From: CBDHEY01 sp965262305
GTDB lineage: Bacteria > Pseudomonadota > Gammaproteobacteria > Pseudomonadales > Cellvibrionaceae
Assembly (NCBI GenBank): GCA_965262305.1
Contig: CBDHEY010000002.1
Location: 186,001 to 250,000 of the forward strand
Reading direction: 5' to 3'
DNA: 64,000 nt
This document shows positions 44,901 to 52,665 of the stretch, piece by piece. The position numbers were made by a program, and so were the translations under genes. The notes beneath the pieces are model-generated. The model saw only the letters and a program-made list of their open reading frames with translations. It did not search any database and was not told where the DNA came from. The stretch's first letter is position 1, and the number at the start of each line of letters is the position of its first letter.

Positions 44901-45065
44901 ATTTGCACCGGGATAAGATGCTCGTACTTGGACTTGCGGTGGGCTAATTTCTGGGTATTGGGCGACGGGTAGTGTGAAATAAGAAAGTAAACCAAAGATA
45001 ACTATCATGGTTGAAATGACAGCTGCGAACCTAGGTCTGTCTATGAAAAAATGGGAAAAGGACAT
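41922..45065 (-). CDS. RND-family multidrug efflux transporter (HAE1, AcrB/MexB type)
   Basis: Proton-driven inner-membrane pump of 1047 residues, the normal HAE1 length. It has MSFSHFFIDRPRFAAVISTMIVIFG at the start, the proton-relay Asp pair in LVLAIGIVVDDAIVVVENVER, the relay Lys in VLIGLASKNAILIVEFAKQ, and PPVSGMGNAGGFKMMIQDR in the porter domain. Substrates cannot be told from sequence. It is directly preceded by its adaptor gene, whose stop overlaps this start by one base. No outer-membrane channel gene is in the operon, so it probably borrows a TolC-like channel. Confidence 0.96.
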   Translation of the reverse strand: MSFSHFFIDRPRFAAVISTMIVIFGLLSYFTLPVAQYPEISPPQVQVRASYPGANAETIARTVATPLEQEINGIENMLYMSSQATNDGSMVLSVTFKPGTDIDTAQVLVQNRVSAAEPRLPEEVRRRGVTTIKNSPDILMAINLYSPEGTYGLNYIGNYASLEISDRLNRLEGVGNSQVFGASDYAMRIWFDPDHMASLNLTAEDVIYAIRSQNVQVAAGAINQSPIPGIQNAFELSVQTQGRLINQTEFENIIVKSGEGGALVRLKDVAKVELGAESYSSRGYLGQNPSVVVVLNMRPGANALETADSVIAEMQSLSASFPDDLEYKIIYNPTEYIAESISEVFITLLIAILLVILVILVFLQSWRTALIPVIAIPISLVGTFGLMLAFGYSLNMLSLFGLVLAIGIVVDDAIVVVENVERKLRQGIEIVKATKDTMTEVGGALIATSLVLVAVFLPTVLMEGISGQFYKQFGVTIAAATMISTVVTLTLSPAMAAIFMKGIGQDDNKGLLSGPANLFNRFMDKLSDSYGYVVSKMVRLSLIVSLIYVCLIALTGFQFSKIPTGFIPSQDQGYAITIINLPPGASLDRTDEVVHKATQALLAIPDVEDTVGFAGFSAATSSIASNAGAIFAVLKPMNERRNIDAIIADMRAAMFAIDDAFIIAVPPPPVSGMGNAGGFKMMIQDRAGMGPQALEQAAWGVAIAANQAAETTSSYTFFETHTPRIYLDIDREKARRLKVDLQAIFNTLEQNLGSAYVNDFNILGRTFRVMAQAGAEYRLTKDDILRLRVRSTQGNMVPIGSLGTLKETSGPSRVPRYNLYPAAAVSGDTAPGFSSGQALDRMEAIAKQALPEGFGFEWTELAFQEKSTGNTAIVIFALAVLFVFLLLSAQYESWTLPLAIVLIVPMCLLSAGAGLLIASMDNNILTQIGLIVLIGLASKNAILIVEFAKQNEDEANMNKFDAAVEACRTRLRPILMTAFSFILGVLPLLFATGAGFEMRRAIGMTVFSGMLGVTLFGLLFTPVFYVLCRKLVLPERLSEPKRNYLAK

Positions 45066-46216
45066 TATATTTCACTCCCTGCTTGAGGCGCACCACCCGT
45101 GTCATTTTTGTTTTCTTCAATGGGTATGATTTTGGCGCCAGGGCGCACCATATGCAGGCCTCCCACTACAATTCGGTCATCTTTGGTTAATCCTGAGTGA
45201 ACAATCTGCATTCCATCTTCGGTTATTGCACCAAGAGTCAAATATTTTCGAATTGCCTTGTTTTCATCATCTAGCGCGTAGACATATTTTCGAACTTGCT
45301 CAGTACCAATAACGTGTTGTGGCACAACTAATTTGTCTCCTGCAGGTCCTCGAGCTGCGCGCAGACGAGCAAACATGCCAGGTTCGAAAAGTTGTTCAAC
45401 GTTATCGAAAATTGCTCGCACTTGAACCGTTCCGGTATCTTCAGAAATTTCATTGTCTGCAAAGTTGATTTTTCCTTCATGTAAATATTCAGTTTCATCT
45501 TGTAACTTCAAAAATACTGGATAACCTTTGCCTCGATCGGTTATCGCTTCACCCCTTTGCTTAGCTCTTAAATAATTAAGTAATCCTGTTTCAGTAACCT
45601 CGAAATAAAATTCGACCGGTGAAGTGCTTACGATGGTCGTTAATAAAGTTGCACCGCTTGATAAATTACCATTTACCGCATTACCTATGTCGATAAGGTT
45701 CCTGCTAATTCTTCCGGAAATTGGCGCCTTGATTTCAGTGAATTCCAAGTTTAATAGGGCTTGATCGAGCGAAGCCTTCGCAACACGCATCGCTTGTAGC
45801 CTTTCTTGATACAATTCTTCAGAAATAGACTTTGACTTTCGTAGACCTTTTGCTCGCTGATATTCGCTGTTCGCGGAGTCGAACCTTGCTTGCTCCTGAT
45901 CTACTTGAATCTGAAATGGCCGCTGATCAATAACAAATAAGACATCATCTTTCTCGATAATTTGGCCGTCTTCAAATTTAACCTCATCGAGATAGCCGCT
46001 TACTCTAGAACGCACCTCTACACGCTGATGTGCTTGAAATCTTCCGGTAAATTCATCCCATTCAGTTAAATTTTTAACTAGCGGTTTTGATATTTTTACC
46101 GGAACGCCTTGTGGTGCTCCTGGAGCTGGGCCAGCGGCTTGTTGTTCGCCACAAGATGCGAGAACTGCAATGAAAAAGCTGACCATGTTAACTTTTAACG
46201 TTTGTTTCAAATTCAT
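45065..46216 (-). CDS. RND efflux periplasmic adaptor (membrane fusion) lipoprotein
   Basis: A 383-residue adaptor of the AcrA/MexA family. The lipobox LASC follows a hydrophobic leader, so it is lipid-anchored to the inner membrane. It has the lipoyl half-motifs VEVRSRVSGYLDEVKFEDGQIIEKDDVLFVIDQRPF and FTEIKAPISGRISRNLIDIGNAV around an alpha-hairpin (about 100-160), then beta-barrel and membrane-proximal domains (LFEPGMFARLRA, GTEQVRKYVYAL). It is cotranscribed with the transporter (TAATG-type overlap). Confidence 0.95.
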   Translation of the reverse strand: MNLKQTLKVNMVSFFIAVLASCGEQQAAGPAPGAPQGVPVKISKPLVKNLTEWDEFTGRFQAHQRVEVRSRVSGYLDEVKFEDGQIIEKDDVLFVIDQRPFQIQVDQEQARFDSANSEYQRAKGLRKSKSISEELYQERLQAMRVAKASLDQALLNLEFTEIKAPISGRISRNLIDIGNAVNGNLSSGATLLTTIVSTSPVEFYFEVTETGLLNYLRAKQRGEAITDRGKGYPVFLKLQDETEYLHEGKINFADNEISEDTGTVQVRAIFDNVEQLFEPGMFARLRAARGPAGDKLVVPQHVIGTEQVRKYVYALDDENKAIRKYLTLGAITEDGMQIVHSGLTKDDRIVVGGLHMVRPGAKIIPIEENKNDTGGAPQAGSEI

Positions 46217-46325
46217 GGTGTGCCCCCTAACGGCGTGAGAATTAAAATTTTAATATCGTGAATACTTTTGTTGCTTAAATTGTTAGATGAGAGTTTATTT
46301 ATAATACAGTTAATACTTAGTTTTC

Positions 46326-46898
46326 CTAATTTAAATTAGGTTGAATACCTCGCCAGTATGTTTGAAAACTCAAATCGATCACATCCTGCCAGAGCTTTTT
46401 CGAAAACTTGCTACGTTCAATGTAATCTATTGTTGAGGATAAATTTCCACTCGCAATACTTGTTAAAAAATTCACTGGTGCAGCTACAATGAGATTTTTT
46501 GTTGTTGCTTTTTCAATTGCTTCAATCAATGGGCCCCAGGCTTGTTCGGCTTCATTAATTGTCTCCTCGCTTAGCAGCTGCGATGATTTGAGTAGCTCAA
46601 TGACTCTGCGTTCGTCTGGAAATTGAAGTGCCCACATAATGTATTTGTTCCAAACTTGCTCTAGGACGATTCTGATGTCATCCTCAATATTTATCTCCCC
46701 TAAGATATCTCTTGATATTTTATTCTTTATAAAAACGTATGTGTTATCGATAAGTGTTTGTTTTGTATTGAAGTAGTTAAACAGCGTACCGTTTGATATC
46801 CCAGCTTCGTTTGCTATTTTTGACGTGGCTACACTTACGCCTTCAGCGGCAAATAACTGAATCGCGGTCTCAATAATGACTAATTCTTTTTGATTCAT
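46326..46898 (-). CDS. TetR/AcrR-family transcriptional regulator
   Basis: A 190-residue regulator. Its N-terminal helix-turn-helix reads IETAIQLFAAEGVSVATSKIANEAGISNGTLFNYFNTKQTLID, the TetR signature; the C-terminal half is a variable ligand domain. It lies 109 bases upstream of the RND adaptor gene on the same strand. A perfect palindrome just upstream of its start is the likely operator. By family precedent it represses the pump and itself, though the ligand is unknown. Confidence 0.93.
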   Translation of the reverse strand: MNQKELVIIETAIQLFAAEGVSVATSKIANEAGISNGTLFNYFNTKQTLIDNTYVFIKNKISRDILGEINIEDDIRIVLEQVWNKYIMWALQFPDERRVIELLKSSQLLSEETINEAEQAWGPLIEAIEKATTKNLIVAAPVNFLTSIASGNLSSTIDYIERSKFSKKLWQDVIDLSFQTYWRGIQPNLN

Positions 46899-47268
46899 AA
46901 TGATTGGGTTGAACTGACTAGTCAGTCATTTTGTGCTTAAAGTTCACTGTTGTCAATCTAGTTAATCCATTAAAATAAGGCTAGTTCTAGTTAGTTACTT
47001 AAATACAGTTAACGAATTCTGACAAGCGCCGTAATTTTTTAATAACAGCTGATTTTTGGCGTTTTTTGAATGCAAATAAGAAATTCAAACGAGTATTGCA
47101 TTTGCCATTTAGGTTTTAATCGGATTAATCCTGTCTGATATTGATGCAATTTAACAAAACTTTAACTGCTTGGAAGCCATAATTTTGTTAAGGATATGTC
47201 CCAAAAACTTTTTAAACCATAAATATTAACCTTACTTAAAATATCACTATTACTTTGAGGAAAAAAAC
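46899..47268. other. Divergent intergenic region between tetR and the AIM24 gene
   Basis: This stretch of 370 bases contains no gene I can support. It holds the TetR palindrome at 46913-46926 and must include promoters for both directions. A GAGGAA ribosome site lies at its right end, directly before the AIM24-family gene. No other hairpin or repeat stood out. Confidence 0.6.
46913..46926. promoter_or_regulatory. Palindromic candidate TetR operator
   Basis: ACTGACTAGTCAGT is a perfect 14-base palindrome ending 15 bases before the TetR start codon. TGACTGACTAGTCAGTCA-like sequences are common operators of AcrR-type regulators. A second, AT-only palindrome (ATTAAAATTTTAAT, 46241-46254) precedes the adaptor gene, but it may simply be a promoter. 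Confidence 0.65.
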
Positions 47269-48069
47269 ATGGCGATGGATGTAATCGATTACGAAATTTT
47301 TGGCGATGACATGCAGTATGTTGAAATTGAACTAGACCCAGGCGAAGCTGCGATTGGTGAGGCAGGAGCAATGATGATGATGGAGCCGGGCATTGAGATG
47401 GATACAACGTTTGGTGATGGTTCTGATGAGCAAAAGAATGCTGGTTTATTTGGAAAGCTAATGGGTGCGGGTAAGCGTCTTATTACTGGTGAATCATTGT
47501 TTACAACAATTTTTCACCATGAAGGCACGGGGAAAAAACGTGTGGCCTTCGCAGCGCCTCATCCGGGTAAAATTATTCCAATTAATCTGGAGGAAATTGG
47601 TGGTGAGTTTATCTGTCAGAAAGATGCTTTTTTATGTGCCGCGCGCGGTGTTTCCTTAGGTATCGCCTTTCAGCGAAAAATAGGTACTGCATTGTTTGGT
47701 GGTGAAGGTTTTATTATGCAGCGTTTACAAGGTGATGGTATGGCCTTTGTTCATGCAGGTGGTACCCTCTGTGAAAGAACGCTTGCGCCTGGTGAAGTCC
47801 TTCGTGCTGACACAGGTTGTGTAGTAGGTTACCAAAACAGTGTTGATTTTGATATTCAGTATGTTGGTAAATTGAAGTCGGCTATTTTTGGTGGTGAAGG
47901 GCTTTTCTTTGCGACATTGAGAGGACCAGGGAAGGTTTGGCTTCAATCTTTACCTATTTCTCGATTGGCTGGGCGAATAATCGCCTATGCACCACAGTCT
48001 GGTGGTTCAAGGGGAGAAGGTTCCATCCTAGGCGGTTTAGGTAATCTTCTAGATGGAGACAACGGATAA
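47269..48069 (+). CDS. AIM24 / TIGR00266 family protein
   Basis: A 266-residue soluble protein of the widespread TIGR00266 (AIM24-like) family: AMDVIDYEIFGDDMQYVEIELDPGEAAIGEAGAMMMMEPGIEM at the start, GESLFTTIFHHEGTGKKRVAFAAP, GRGVSLGIAFQRK-like text, and LFFATLRGPGKVWLQSLP near the end. The fold is a beta-roll trimer with no known catalytic function; the yeast relative is mitochondrial. It starts at ATG 47269 with GAGGAA ahead. The M48 protease gene downstream overlaps or nearly touches it. Confidence 0.92.
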   Translation: MAMDVIDYEIFGDDMQYVEIELDPGEAAIGEAGAMMMMEPGIEMDTTFGDGSDEQKNAGLFGKLMGAGKRLITGESLFTTIFHHEGTGKKRVAFAAPHPGKIIPINLEEIGGEFICQKDAFLCAARGVSLGIAFQRKIGTALFGGEGFIMQRLQGDGMAFVHAGGTLCERTLAPGEVLRADTGCVVGYQNSVDFDIQYVGKLKSAIFGGEGLFFATLRGPGKVWLQSLPISRLAGRIIAYAPQSGGSRGEGSILGGLGNLLDGDNG

Positions 48070-49153
48070 AAGACAAATAATTATGGATGGGAATTCCTCT
48101 TCAGGCCCGTTGGACAATCACCTTCAAGCGCGGTTTTATTCATCCTCTTGCCCTACTGGGAAGGCAATAGAGTTGGCGATTTCTGGTTCTGAAATCGAAA
48201 TTTTTACGCTTGATAATTGTCGATTCATTCCAAAAGTATTGCTCGATTTGCGGACTGTGGGAATGGATGAGCAAGGTTTAGAAGTGAGCTGGAGGGATGG
48301 TGAAGATTCATTTGCCATCCAAGTTAATTCCAAAAAAGATACTCTGCAATTATTAAGCTGGTTAAGGCATTATCCGGTTGAAAAACAAATCAGCCAATTG
48401 AGCAACAAAAAACGTAGTCATAATAGCAAAAGAGCGATTGCCTATTCGGTGCTTTTTGTATTCATTGCTTTTCCTTTCTTATTGGTTTTATTGGCTTGGA
48501 CCTTTAATGATTCTTTGGCGGAATGGATCGCAAATAAAATTCCGTTAGAACAGGAAGTTCGGCTTGGAGAGATGACTAAATCACAACTTCCGTTTGATCA
48601 ATATATACAAAAATCAGATGATTGGTTTTATGTAATGGATTTGTTCAATCAGCTCACACCTGAAGATTCTGACTATTATTATGAAGTTTATATTTCGCCG
48701 GAAACCAGTATAAACGCATTTGCCATACCAGGTGGTACGATTGTTGTGCATCAAGGTTTGATTGAACAGACTCGCCGTTATCCTGCGCAACTTGCAGGTG
48801 TACTCGCTCATGAAATACAGCATGTCGAGCTAAAGCATGGTTTGAAGGCTTTAGTTAAGCAGGCTGGATTTGGCGCTATGATTAGTGTGGCTCTTGGAGA
48901 CTTATCTGGCTCTCTTGCTTTAATGAGTCACCAGTTTTTACAGCTGAGTTTTTCTCGGTCCGCTGAGAGCGAAGCTGATCGCGAAGCTGTGAAACAGCTC
49001 ATTGATGCTGGTATTGATCCTCGAGGCATGATTGAGTTTTTTCAGGTTTTAGAAGAAAGACACGGCAACACATTTGAATGGCTTTCCACTCATCCAAATC
49101 ATGATACGCGGATTAGGGATATAGAAGAATTACTCAAAAATATTAATTTGTAA
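48053..49153 (+). CDS. M48-family membrane metallopeptidase
   Basis: A 366-residue zinc protease. Residues about 125-150 form a membrane helix (AIAYSVLFVFIAFPFLLVLLAW). The catalytic motif is HEIQH in LAGVLAHEIQHVELKHGL, and the third ligand Glu lies in SRSAESEADREAV, as in HtpX/BepA-type enzymes. AFAIPGGTIVVHQGLI precedes the motif, as usual. A cytoplasmic N-terminal domain of about 115 residues is unlike HtpX. The start may be ATG 48053, overlapping the AIM24 gene by 17 bases, or ATG 48083. Coupling suggests the two proteins work together, perhaps in membrane protein quality control (inference). Confidence 0.92.
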   Translation: METTDKRQIIMDGNSSSGPLDNHLQARFYSSSCPTGKAIELAISGSEIEIFTLDNCRFIPKVLLDLRTVGMDEQGLEVSWRDGEDSFAIQVNSKKDTLQLLSWLRHYPVEKQISQLSNKKRSHNSKRAIAYSVLFVFIAFPFLLVLLAWTFNDSLAEWIANKIPLEQEVRLGEMTKSQLPFDQYIQKSDDWFYVMDLFNQLTPEDSDYYYEVYISPETSINAFAIPGGTIVVHQGLIEQTRRYPAQLAGVLAHEIQHVELKHGLKALVKQAGFGAMISVALGDLSGSLALMSHQFLQLSFSRSAESEADREAVKQLIDAGIDPRGMIEFFQVLEERHGNTFEWLSTHPNHDTRIRDIEELLKNINL

Positions 49154-49228
49154 TAGTGAAGATTTTAGCTTTATGAAAAGGCTTTTTCTTTGCTATTCGC
49201 AGATCGTTTAAATTAAAAAGGAACGAAA

Positions 49229-50194
49229 TTGAATCTAACAAATGCAGTGCTTTTTGCTTTTGGAGTATTGCTATTGCTTTTGTGTATCTTTGCGATTTCC
49301 TTTAGCAAAAACAGAGTTATTAAATTCATTATTGGAATGGCTTTTATCCCTTTTTGTGGTTTATGCTTTATATTAAATATTTACATTTCGTTACACTACT
49401 TTAAGAGATCTCTTGAAGAAAATACTTCGCTTGCTCCTGGAGTCGTATTTGAGAGAGTTAACTTTGAGACCAATAACTCAAGGTCTTATATACATATTAT
49501 TACGGCAGATCTTGATCGAGTAGAGTTAGATGTGACGCATCCGTCAGTGCAGAAAGATGGTAAACTATTTTTTCCTGCAATGATTACTTCTAAAGCGCTA
49601 AAAATATCTGATGCAAATATTGCAATTAATGCAAGTTTCTTCGCTCCTTTTCGTGAAAAACATCTTTTTGACTATTACCCCCACGCAGGTGACTTAGTGC
49701 AAAGCATTGGGAATACGTATTCAAAACAATTAATGTATGGAATACCTGTTAAAACATGGCCCAAGTTGTTGCAAAAACACAGTGGAGAACTTCTTCTTGT
49801 TGAAGCTGATATAGCTGAGCTTGATCTAGATAATTACCGCTTTATGTTGTCTGGAAAATCTATTTTAATTCGCGATGGCGCTATTAAAAAAGAATTGGAA
49901 AGTCGACTATATCCAAGAACTGTCGTGGGGTGGAGCAATGATAGTAAAAGAGTATTTTTTGTTATAGTAGACGGAAAACAACCTGGCTATAGTGATGGGA
50001 TTTCGTTACAAACGCTAGCGAACTATTTGACCTCCTTGGGGGTTGACAACGCTATTGAATTAGATGGTGGCGGTTCTGCCACTTTAGCATGGAAGAGCTT
50101 TAATAAAGTCCGAGTATTGAATAGACCTATCCACACAAAAATACCAGGTAGAGAAAGGCCTGTCGCTAATCATTTATTGATGTATTTTAAGTGA
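49229..50194 (+). CDS. Phosphodiester glycosidase (NAGPA-domain) family membrane protein
   Basis: A 321-residue protein with two N-terminal membrane helices (about 5-25 and 30-52), then a NAGPA/DUF2233 domain facing the periplasm: VELDVTHPSVQ, IAINASFFAPFREKHLF, YPRTVVGWSNDSKRVFFVIVDGKQPGYSDG, LTSLGVDNAIELDGGGSATLAW, and RPVANHLLMYF. The family includes the enzyme that uncovers mannose-6-phosphate tags and bacterial relatives acting on wall or teichoic-type phosphodiesters. The substrate here is unknown. It starts at TTG 49229 with AAAGGAA six bases ahead. Confidence 0.87.
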   Translation: MNLTNAVLFAFGVLLLLLCIFAISFSKNRVIKFIIGMAFIPFCGLCFILNIYISLHYFKRSLEENTSLAPGVVFERVNFETNNSRSYIHIITADLDRVELDVTHPSVQKDGKLFFPAMITSKALKISDANIAINASFFAPFREKHLFDYYPHAGDLVQSIGNTYSKQLMYGIPVKTWPKLLQKHSGELLLVEADIAELDLDNYRFMLSGKSILIRDGAIKKELESRLYPRTVVGWSNDSKRVFFVIVDGKQPGYSDGISLQTLANYLTSLGVDNAIELDGGGSATLAWKSFNKVRVLNRPIHTKIPGRERPVANHLLMYFK

Positions 50195-50248
50195 TTAAAT
50201 GGTTTTATTAAGGACTTTTTTGTCTTGCAGATAACTTGCCCATTGCTT

Positions 50249-50758
50249 TCAGAATGAATACAGCTCAATTAATATATAGTTTTGATCAAGTGATACTATA
50301 TGACCATTAACAAACGGTGATAGGTCTTGATTAATAAACTGAGAAGGCTCGTAAATGTTTACCTTTTCTAATTTCGCAGTTTTTGTATCGATTGATGCGT
50401 TTAAGCGGTTCTTTAAATTTTTGGGGAACCAATCTGTATAAATCGATCTTCTGATTCTATGACTATGTCCTCTAGATAGAGGTGGGCTCAAAGTAACAAT
50501 TTGATTAAAGTCATCTTCTGAAAATTTTACTAATACTGTAAGACTTGCTGTTTTAGATTCTTTAATCTCAGAAATTTGCCATCTTATGTATTTATTCGGA
50601 TAAGGTAAATCTATTAATTTAGTGAGATTGCCTATTTCAGTATGAACTTGATGGACATTATTATTCGTTGTTTTAGGCTTTTCAGCTTTTTGTATATCTT
50701 TTTTCTCGCAACTAAATACAGCAATAAATGTGAAAATTAAAATTAAGTACCTGTTCAT
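50249..50758 (-). CDS. Uncharacterised lipoprotein
   Basis: A 169-residue protein with a short basic start, a hydrophobic stretch and lipobox VFSC (Cys17), then a lysine-rich linker and a predicted alpha/beta domain (IRWQISEIKESKTASLTVLVKF, IVTLSPPLSRGHSHRIRRSIYTDWFP). I recognise no family. Its base composition looks more AT-rich than the chromosomal core genes. It is convergent with the glycosidase gene and 121 bases downstream of the acyltransferase gene on the same strand. Confidence 0.65.
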   Translation of the reverse strand: MNRYLILIFTFIAVFSCEKKDIQKAEKPKTTNNNVHQVHTEIGNLTKLIDLPYPNKYIRWQISEIKESKTASLTVLVKFSEDDFNQIVTLSPPLSRGHSHRIRRSIYTDWFPKNLKNRLNASIDTKTAKLEKVNIYEPSQFINQDLSPFVNGHIVSLDQNYILIELYSF

Positions 50759-50879
50759 TCTATATTTCTTTATTTCTGTGTTTTTGATTAGTTAGTGAGT
50801 GAATTTTGTAATATTAACTTCCACGCTGATAATTATTCAATCAAAAAAACCAATGGAAATACAAGCAGTAATGCTGCTT

Positions 50880-51683
50880 TTAGTCTTCACTTTTGTAAGG
50901 GCTAACTTTGTTTAATGATGACGCAGTTTTATCAGTTATATATTTTTGAACATATTCATCAAGTTTTCCCCATTCTCGTGACCAGGTTTTATTCTCTTTT
51001 ATTACTTTGGCAGGTACACCGGCGCAAATACAGTTTTTGGGAATAGATTTATTTACGACGCTACAAGCACCAACGATTGATCCTTCACTCACTTTTACAC
51101 CTGGCAGGACAGTAGAGTTTAAACCTACCCAAACGTGATCTTCAATAATGGTCGGATCTGAGTTCTGTTGCAGAACTTCCCCTGTTTTAGTATCAATAAT
51201 AGGGTGCATCTGCGCTGCTTGTATTCGCACATTGTCAGAGATCATTGTATCTTTGCCGATAATAATATCGCTATTCTGCCCCTGTATTTTTAACGTAAAT
51301 GATGTAGATTGATCACCAATATACACATTACAGCCACCAAAAAGGTTTAAAAAACAATCGAATGTGGAAACTTCATCACCGATAAAAATATTATCGTTAA
51401 AAGCATCGGTAATTAGGTGGAAGTTGCCGCTTTTAGCACCGACATACAATGTTAGTTTTCGATTTGCTTTGGGACTGCTCTTAGGCAGAATAACACTAAG
51501 ATTCACTCGGTTGGTTCGAATAGCACCAAGTGTGTTGGACGTGACAAATAAATCGATGTGTATGTTGTTCATATTTATAACTGTGACAAATTTAGCTAAA
51601 TCCTTATTTTTAATCTTTATGTATTCTTTATTGTATATGCTCGACTTAATAAGTTCTTTTATGATTTTCATAAATTTATTCAT
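50880..51683 (-). CDS. Hexapeptide-repeat (left-handed beta-helix) acyltransferase
   Basis: A 267-residue O-acetyltransferase-like protein. The C-terminal half (about 120-250) carries hexapeptide repeats and the catalytic-site region MHPIIDTKTGEVL... DHVWVGLNSTVLPGVKVSEGSIVGACSVV, then IPKNCICAGVPAKVIKENKTW, as in CatB/NodL/WbbJ-type acyltransferases. The N-terminal 100 residues are less usual. It could modify a surface polysaccharide. No polysaccharide gene cluster surrounds it, so the substrate is unknown. Confidence 0.88.
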   Translation of the reverse strand: MNKFMKIIKELIKSSIYNKEYIKIKNKDLAKFVTVINMNNIHIDLFVTSNTLGAIRTNRVNLSVILPKSSPKANRKLTLYVGAKSGNFHLITDAFNDNIFIGDEVSTFDCFLNLFGGCNVYIGDQSTSFTLKIQGQNSDIIIGKDTMISDNVRIQAAQMHPIIDTKTGEVLQQNSDPTIIEDHVWVGLNSTVLPGVKVSEGSIVGACSVVNKSIPKNCICAGVPAKVIKENKTWSREWGKLDEYVQKYITDKTASSLNKVSPYKSED

Positions 51684-52174
51684 TCTTTGTTAAGTAAGAT
51701 TTTTTACTACGGCTTGAATACTAAAACAGTAAAGGTAATAAGAATGACATTCCTCATTAAGCTTAATGGGAATTCTGATAATGACTAGCATTAAATTTAT
51801 TTTTTACTTCTTATTTTTTTAAATACAGTCTATATACAATTGAGAAATCTATGACGGATTTCGATGTCCCAGCTAGGTAGGTGTTACAATATTTAGTTAT
51901 GAGAATACGTATTTAATTTGGGCTTTTTTCTCCAATTAGTATTTTACTTTCTAATATTTGGAGAGACTTGAATCTGTGTCCTAAAAGAGTATTTATGAGA
52001 TGGCTATGAGCTTACCTTCTTTTAAGAGTCATGAGGTTTGTAGCCTATGGATGCTCTTTTATGTTTCCAAAACTATTTATCAAATCATTCTTAATACTCA
52101 AATGCAATTATAGGTTTATACGTAACCTATCTCTTGAAAAATTTTAATCGGTTGATTTTTATTTAAGATAAAAA

Positions 52175-52200
52175 AACCGCTCCTGAAATCAAGAGCGGTT
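52175..52200 (-). terminator. Terminator downstream of the yebG-like gene
   Basis: Read on the minus strand, AACCGCTC pairs with GAGCGGTT over a 10-base loop and runs into seven Ts. It lies 97 bases after the yebG-like stop, leaving a long 3' region. Confidence 0.88.
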
Positions 52201-52206
52201 AAAGAA

Positions 52207-52252
52207 GATAGCCCAAGCGGTGGGTCAAAGGGTAGTGGTGGACTGGGCTATC
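52207..52252 (-). other. Nine-pair stem in the 3' region of the yebG-like gene
   Basis: GATAGCCCA (52207-52215) pairs perfectly with TGGGCTATC (52244-52252), enclosing 28 bases that are purine-rich on the plus strand. Together with the terminator next to it, it would form a structured 3' end of the yebG transcript or a separate small RNA. No known RNA family was recognised. Confidence 0.55.
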
Positions 52253-52296
52253 AAGTGGATCTCAATTAGCGTCTTGTATTTTTGGAAGTTAAAAAA

Positions 52297-52605
52297 CTAT
52301 CCGGCAACAAGCTTGGTTACATTTTCAGTTTTTGAATCACTTTCGGCAGATAGGCTTTCGTCTGCCTGAGCTTCTAAAATGACTTCAGGCTTTCCTTTGC
52401 ATGCTTTAGCTAAGTCTTCTTTATGTTTCGCAAAAAGGAGTCCAATGGCTTCGCTATGTTTTTCATCTATATCTTGAATGGACTTTTCAATAAACTCTGT
52501 GATGTTGGCCGCGAGTTCCAACATCTTGTCATAGTCTTCTGCATCTTTTTTATTCTCGAACATAGTGTCGTCTCTGTCGCATTTCCAAACTGTAATAACG
52601 GCCAT
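52297..52605 (-). CDS. yebG: YebG-like SOS-regulated protein
   Basis: A 102-residue protein resembling E. coli YebG, a small DNA-damage-inducible protein of unclear function. MAVITVWKCDRDDTMFENKKDAEDYDKMLELAANI matches the YebG opening (MAVxxxYxVxRxGxxxxxFxxKKEADAYDKMLD), then the conserved helix SEAIGLLFAKHKEDLAKACKGKP, with a variable acidic tail. The frame is open further upstream (to 52671), but that part overlaps two LexA-like boxes and does not match the family, so ATG 52605 is chosen. Confidence 0.88.
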   Translation of the reverse strand: MAVITVWKCDRDDTMFENKKDAEDYDKMLELAANITEFIEKSIQDIDEKHSEAIGLLFAKHKEDLAKACKGKPEVILEAQADESLSAESDSKTENVTKLVAG

Positions 52606-52630
52606 AGATATCGATCTCTTTGGGTTGTTT

Positions 52631-52646
52631 GTGGATGAATATACAG
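52631..52646 (-). promoter_or_regulatory. LexA-like SOS box 2 (weaker)
   Basis: On the minus strand CTGTATATTCATCCAC fits CTGT-N8-ACAG in the first half only. It lies about 26 bases before the yebG-like start, nearer than box 1, and could be a second LexA half-site. Confidence 0.5.
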
Positions 52647-52649
52647 TAT

Positions 52650-52665
52650 ATGTAAAAATATACAG
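52650..52665 (-). promoter_or_regulatory. LexA-like SOS box 1
   Basis: On the minus strand CTGTATATTTTTACAT differs from the gammaproteobacterial LexA consensus CTGT-N8-ACAG only in the last base, with an A/T-only spacer, as in E. coli yebG and recA. It is 45 bases before the start codon, a normal operator position. Confidence 0.75.

Larger units (their letters stand above)
51684..52296. other. AT-rich intergenic region with structured right end
   Basis: No supportable gene was found in these 613 bases. The left part (51684-52150) is AT-rich and would hold the acyltransferase promoter. The right part holds two inverted repeats downstream of the yebG-like gene, listed separately. Confidence 0.6.

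Noticed and set aside
46241..46254. AT-only palindrome ATTAAAATTTTAAT as a second TetR operator
   Set aside because: It shares no bases pattern with the GC-containing palindrome near tetR and AT-rich palindromes arise easily by chance near promoters.
51684..52150. Remnant of a mobile element in the AT-rich gap
   Set aside because: No inverted-repeat ends, target duplication or transposase fragments could be seen.
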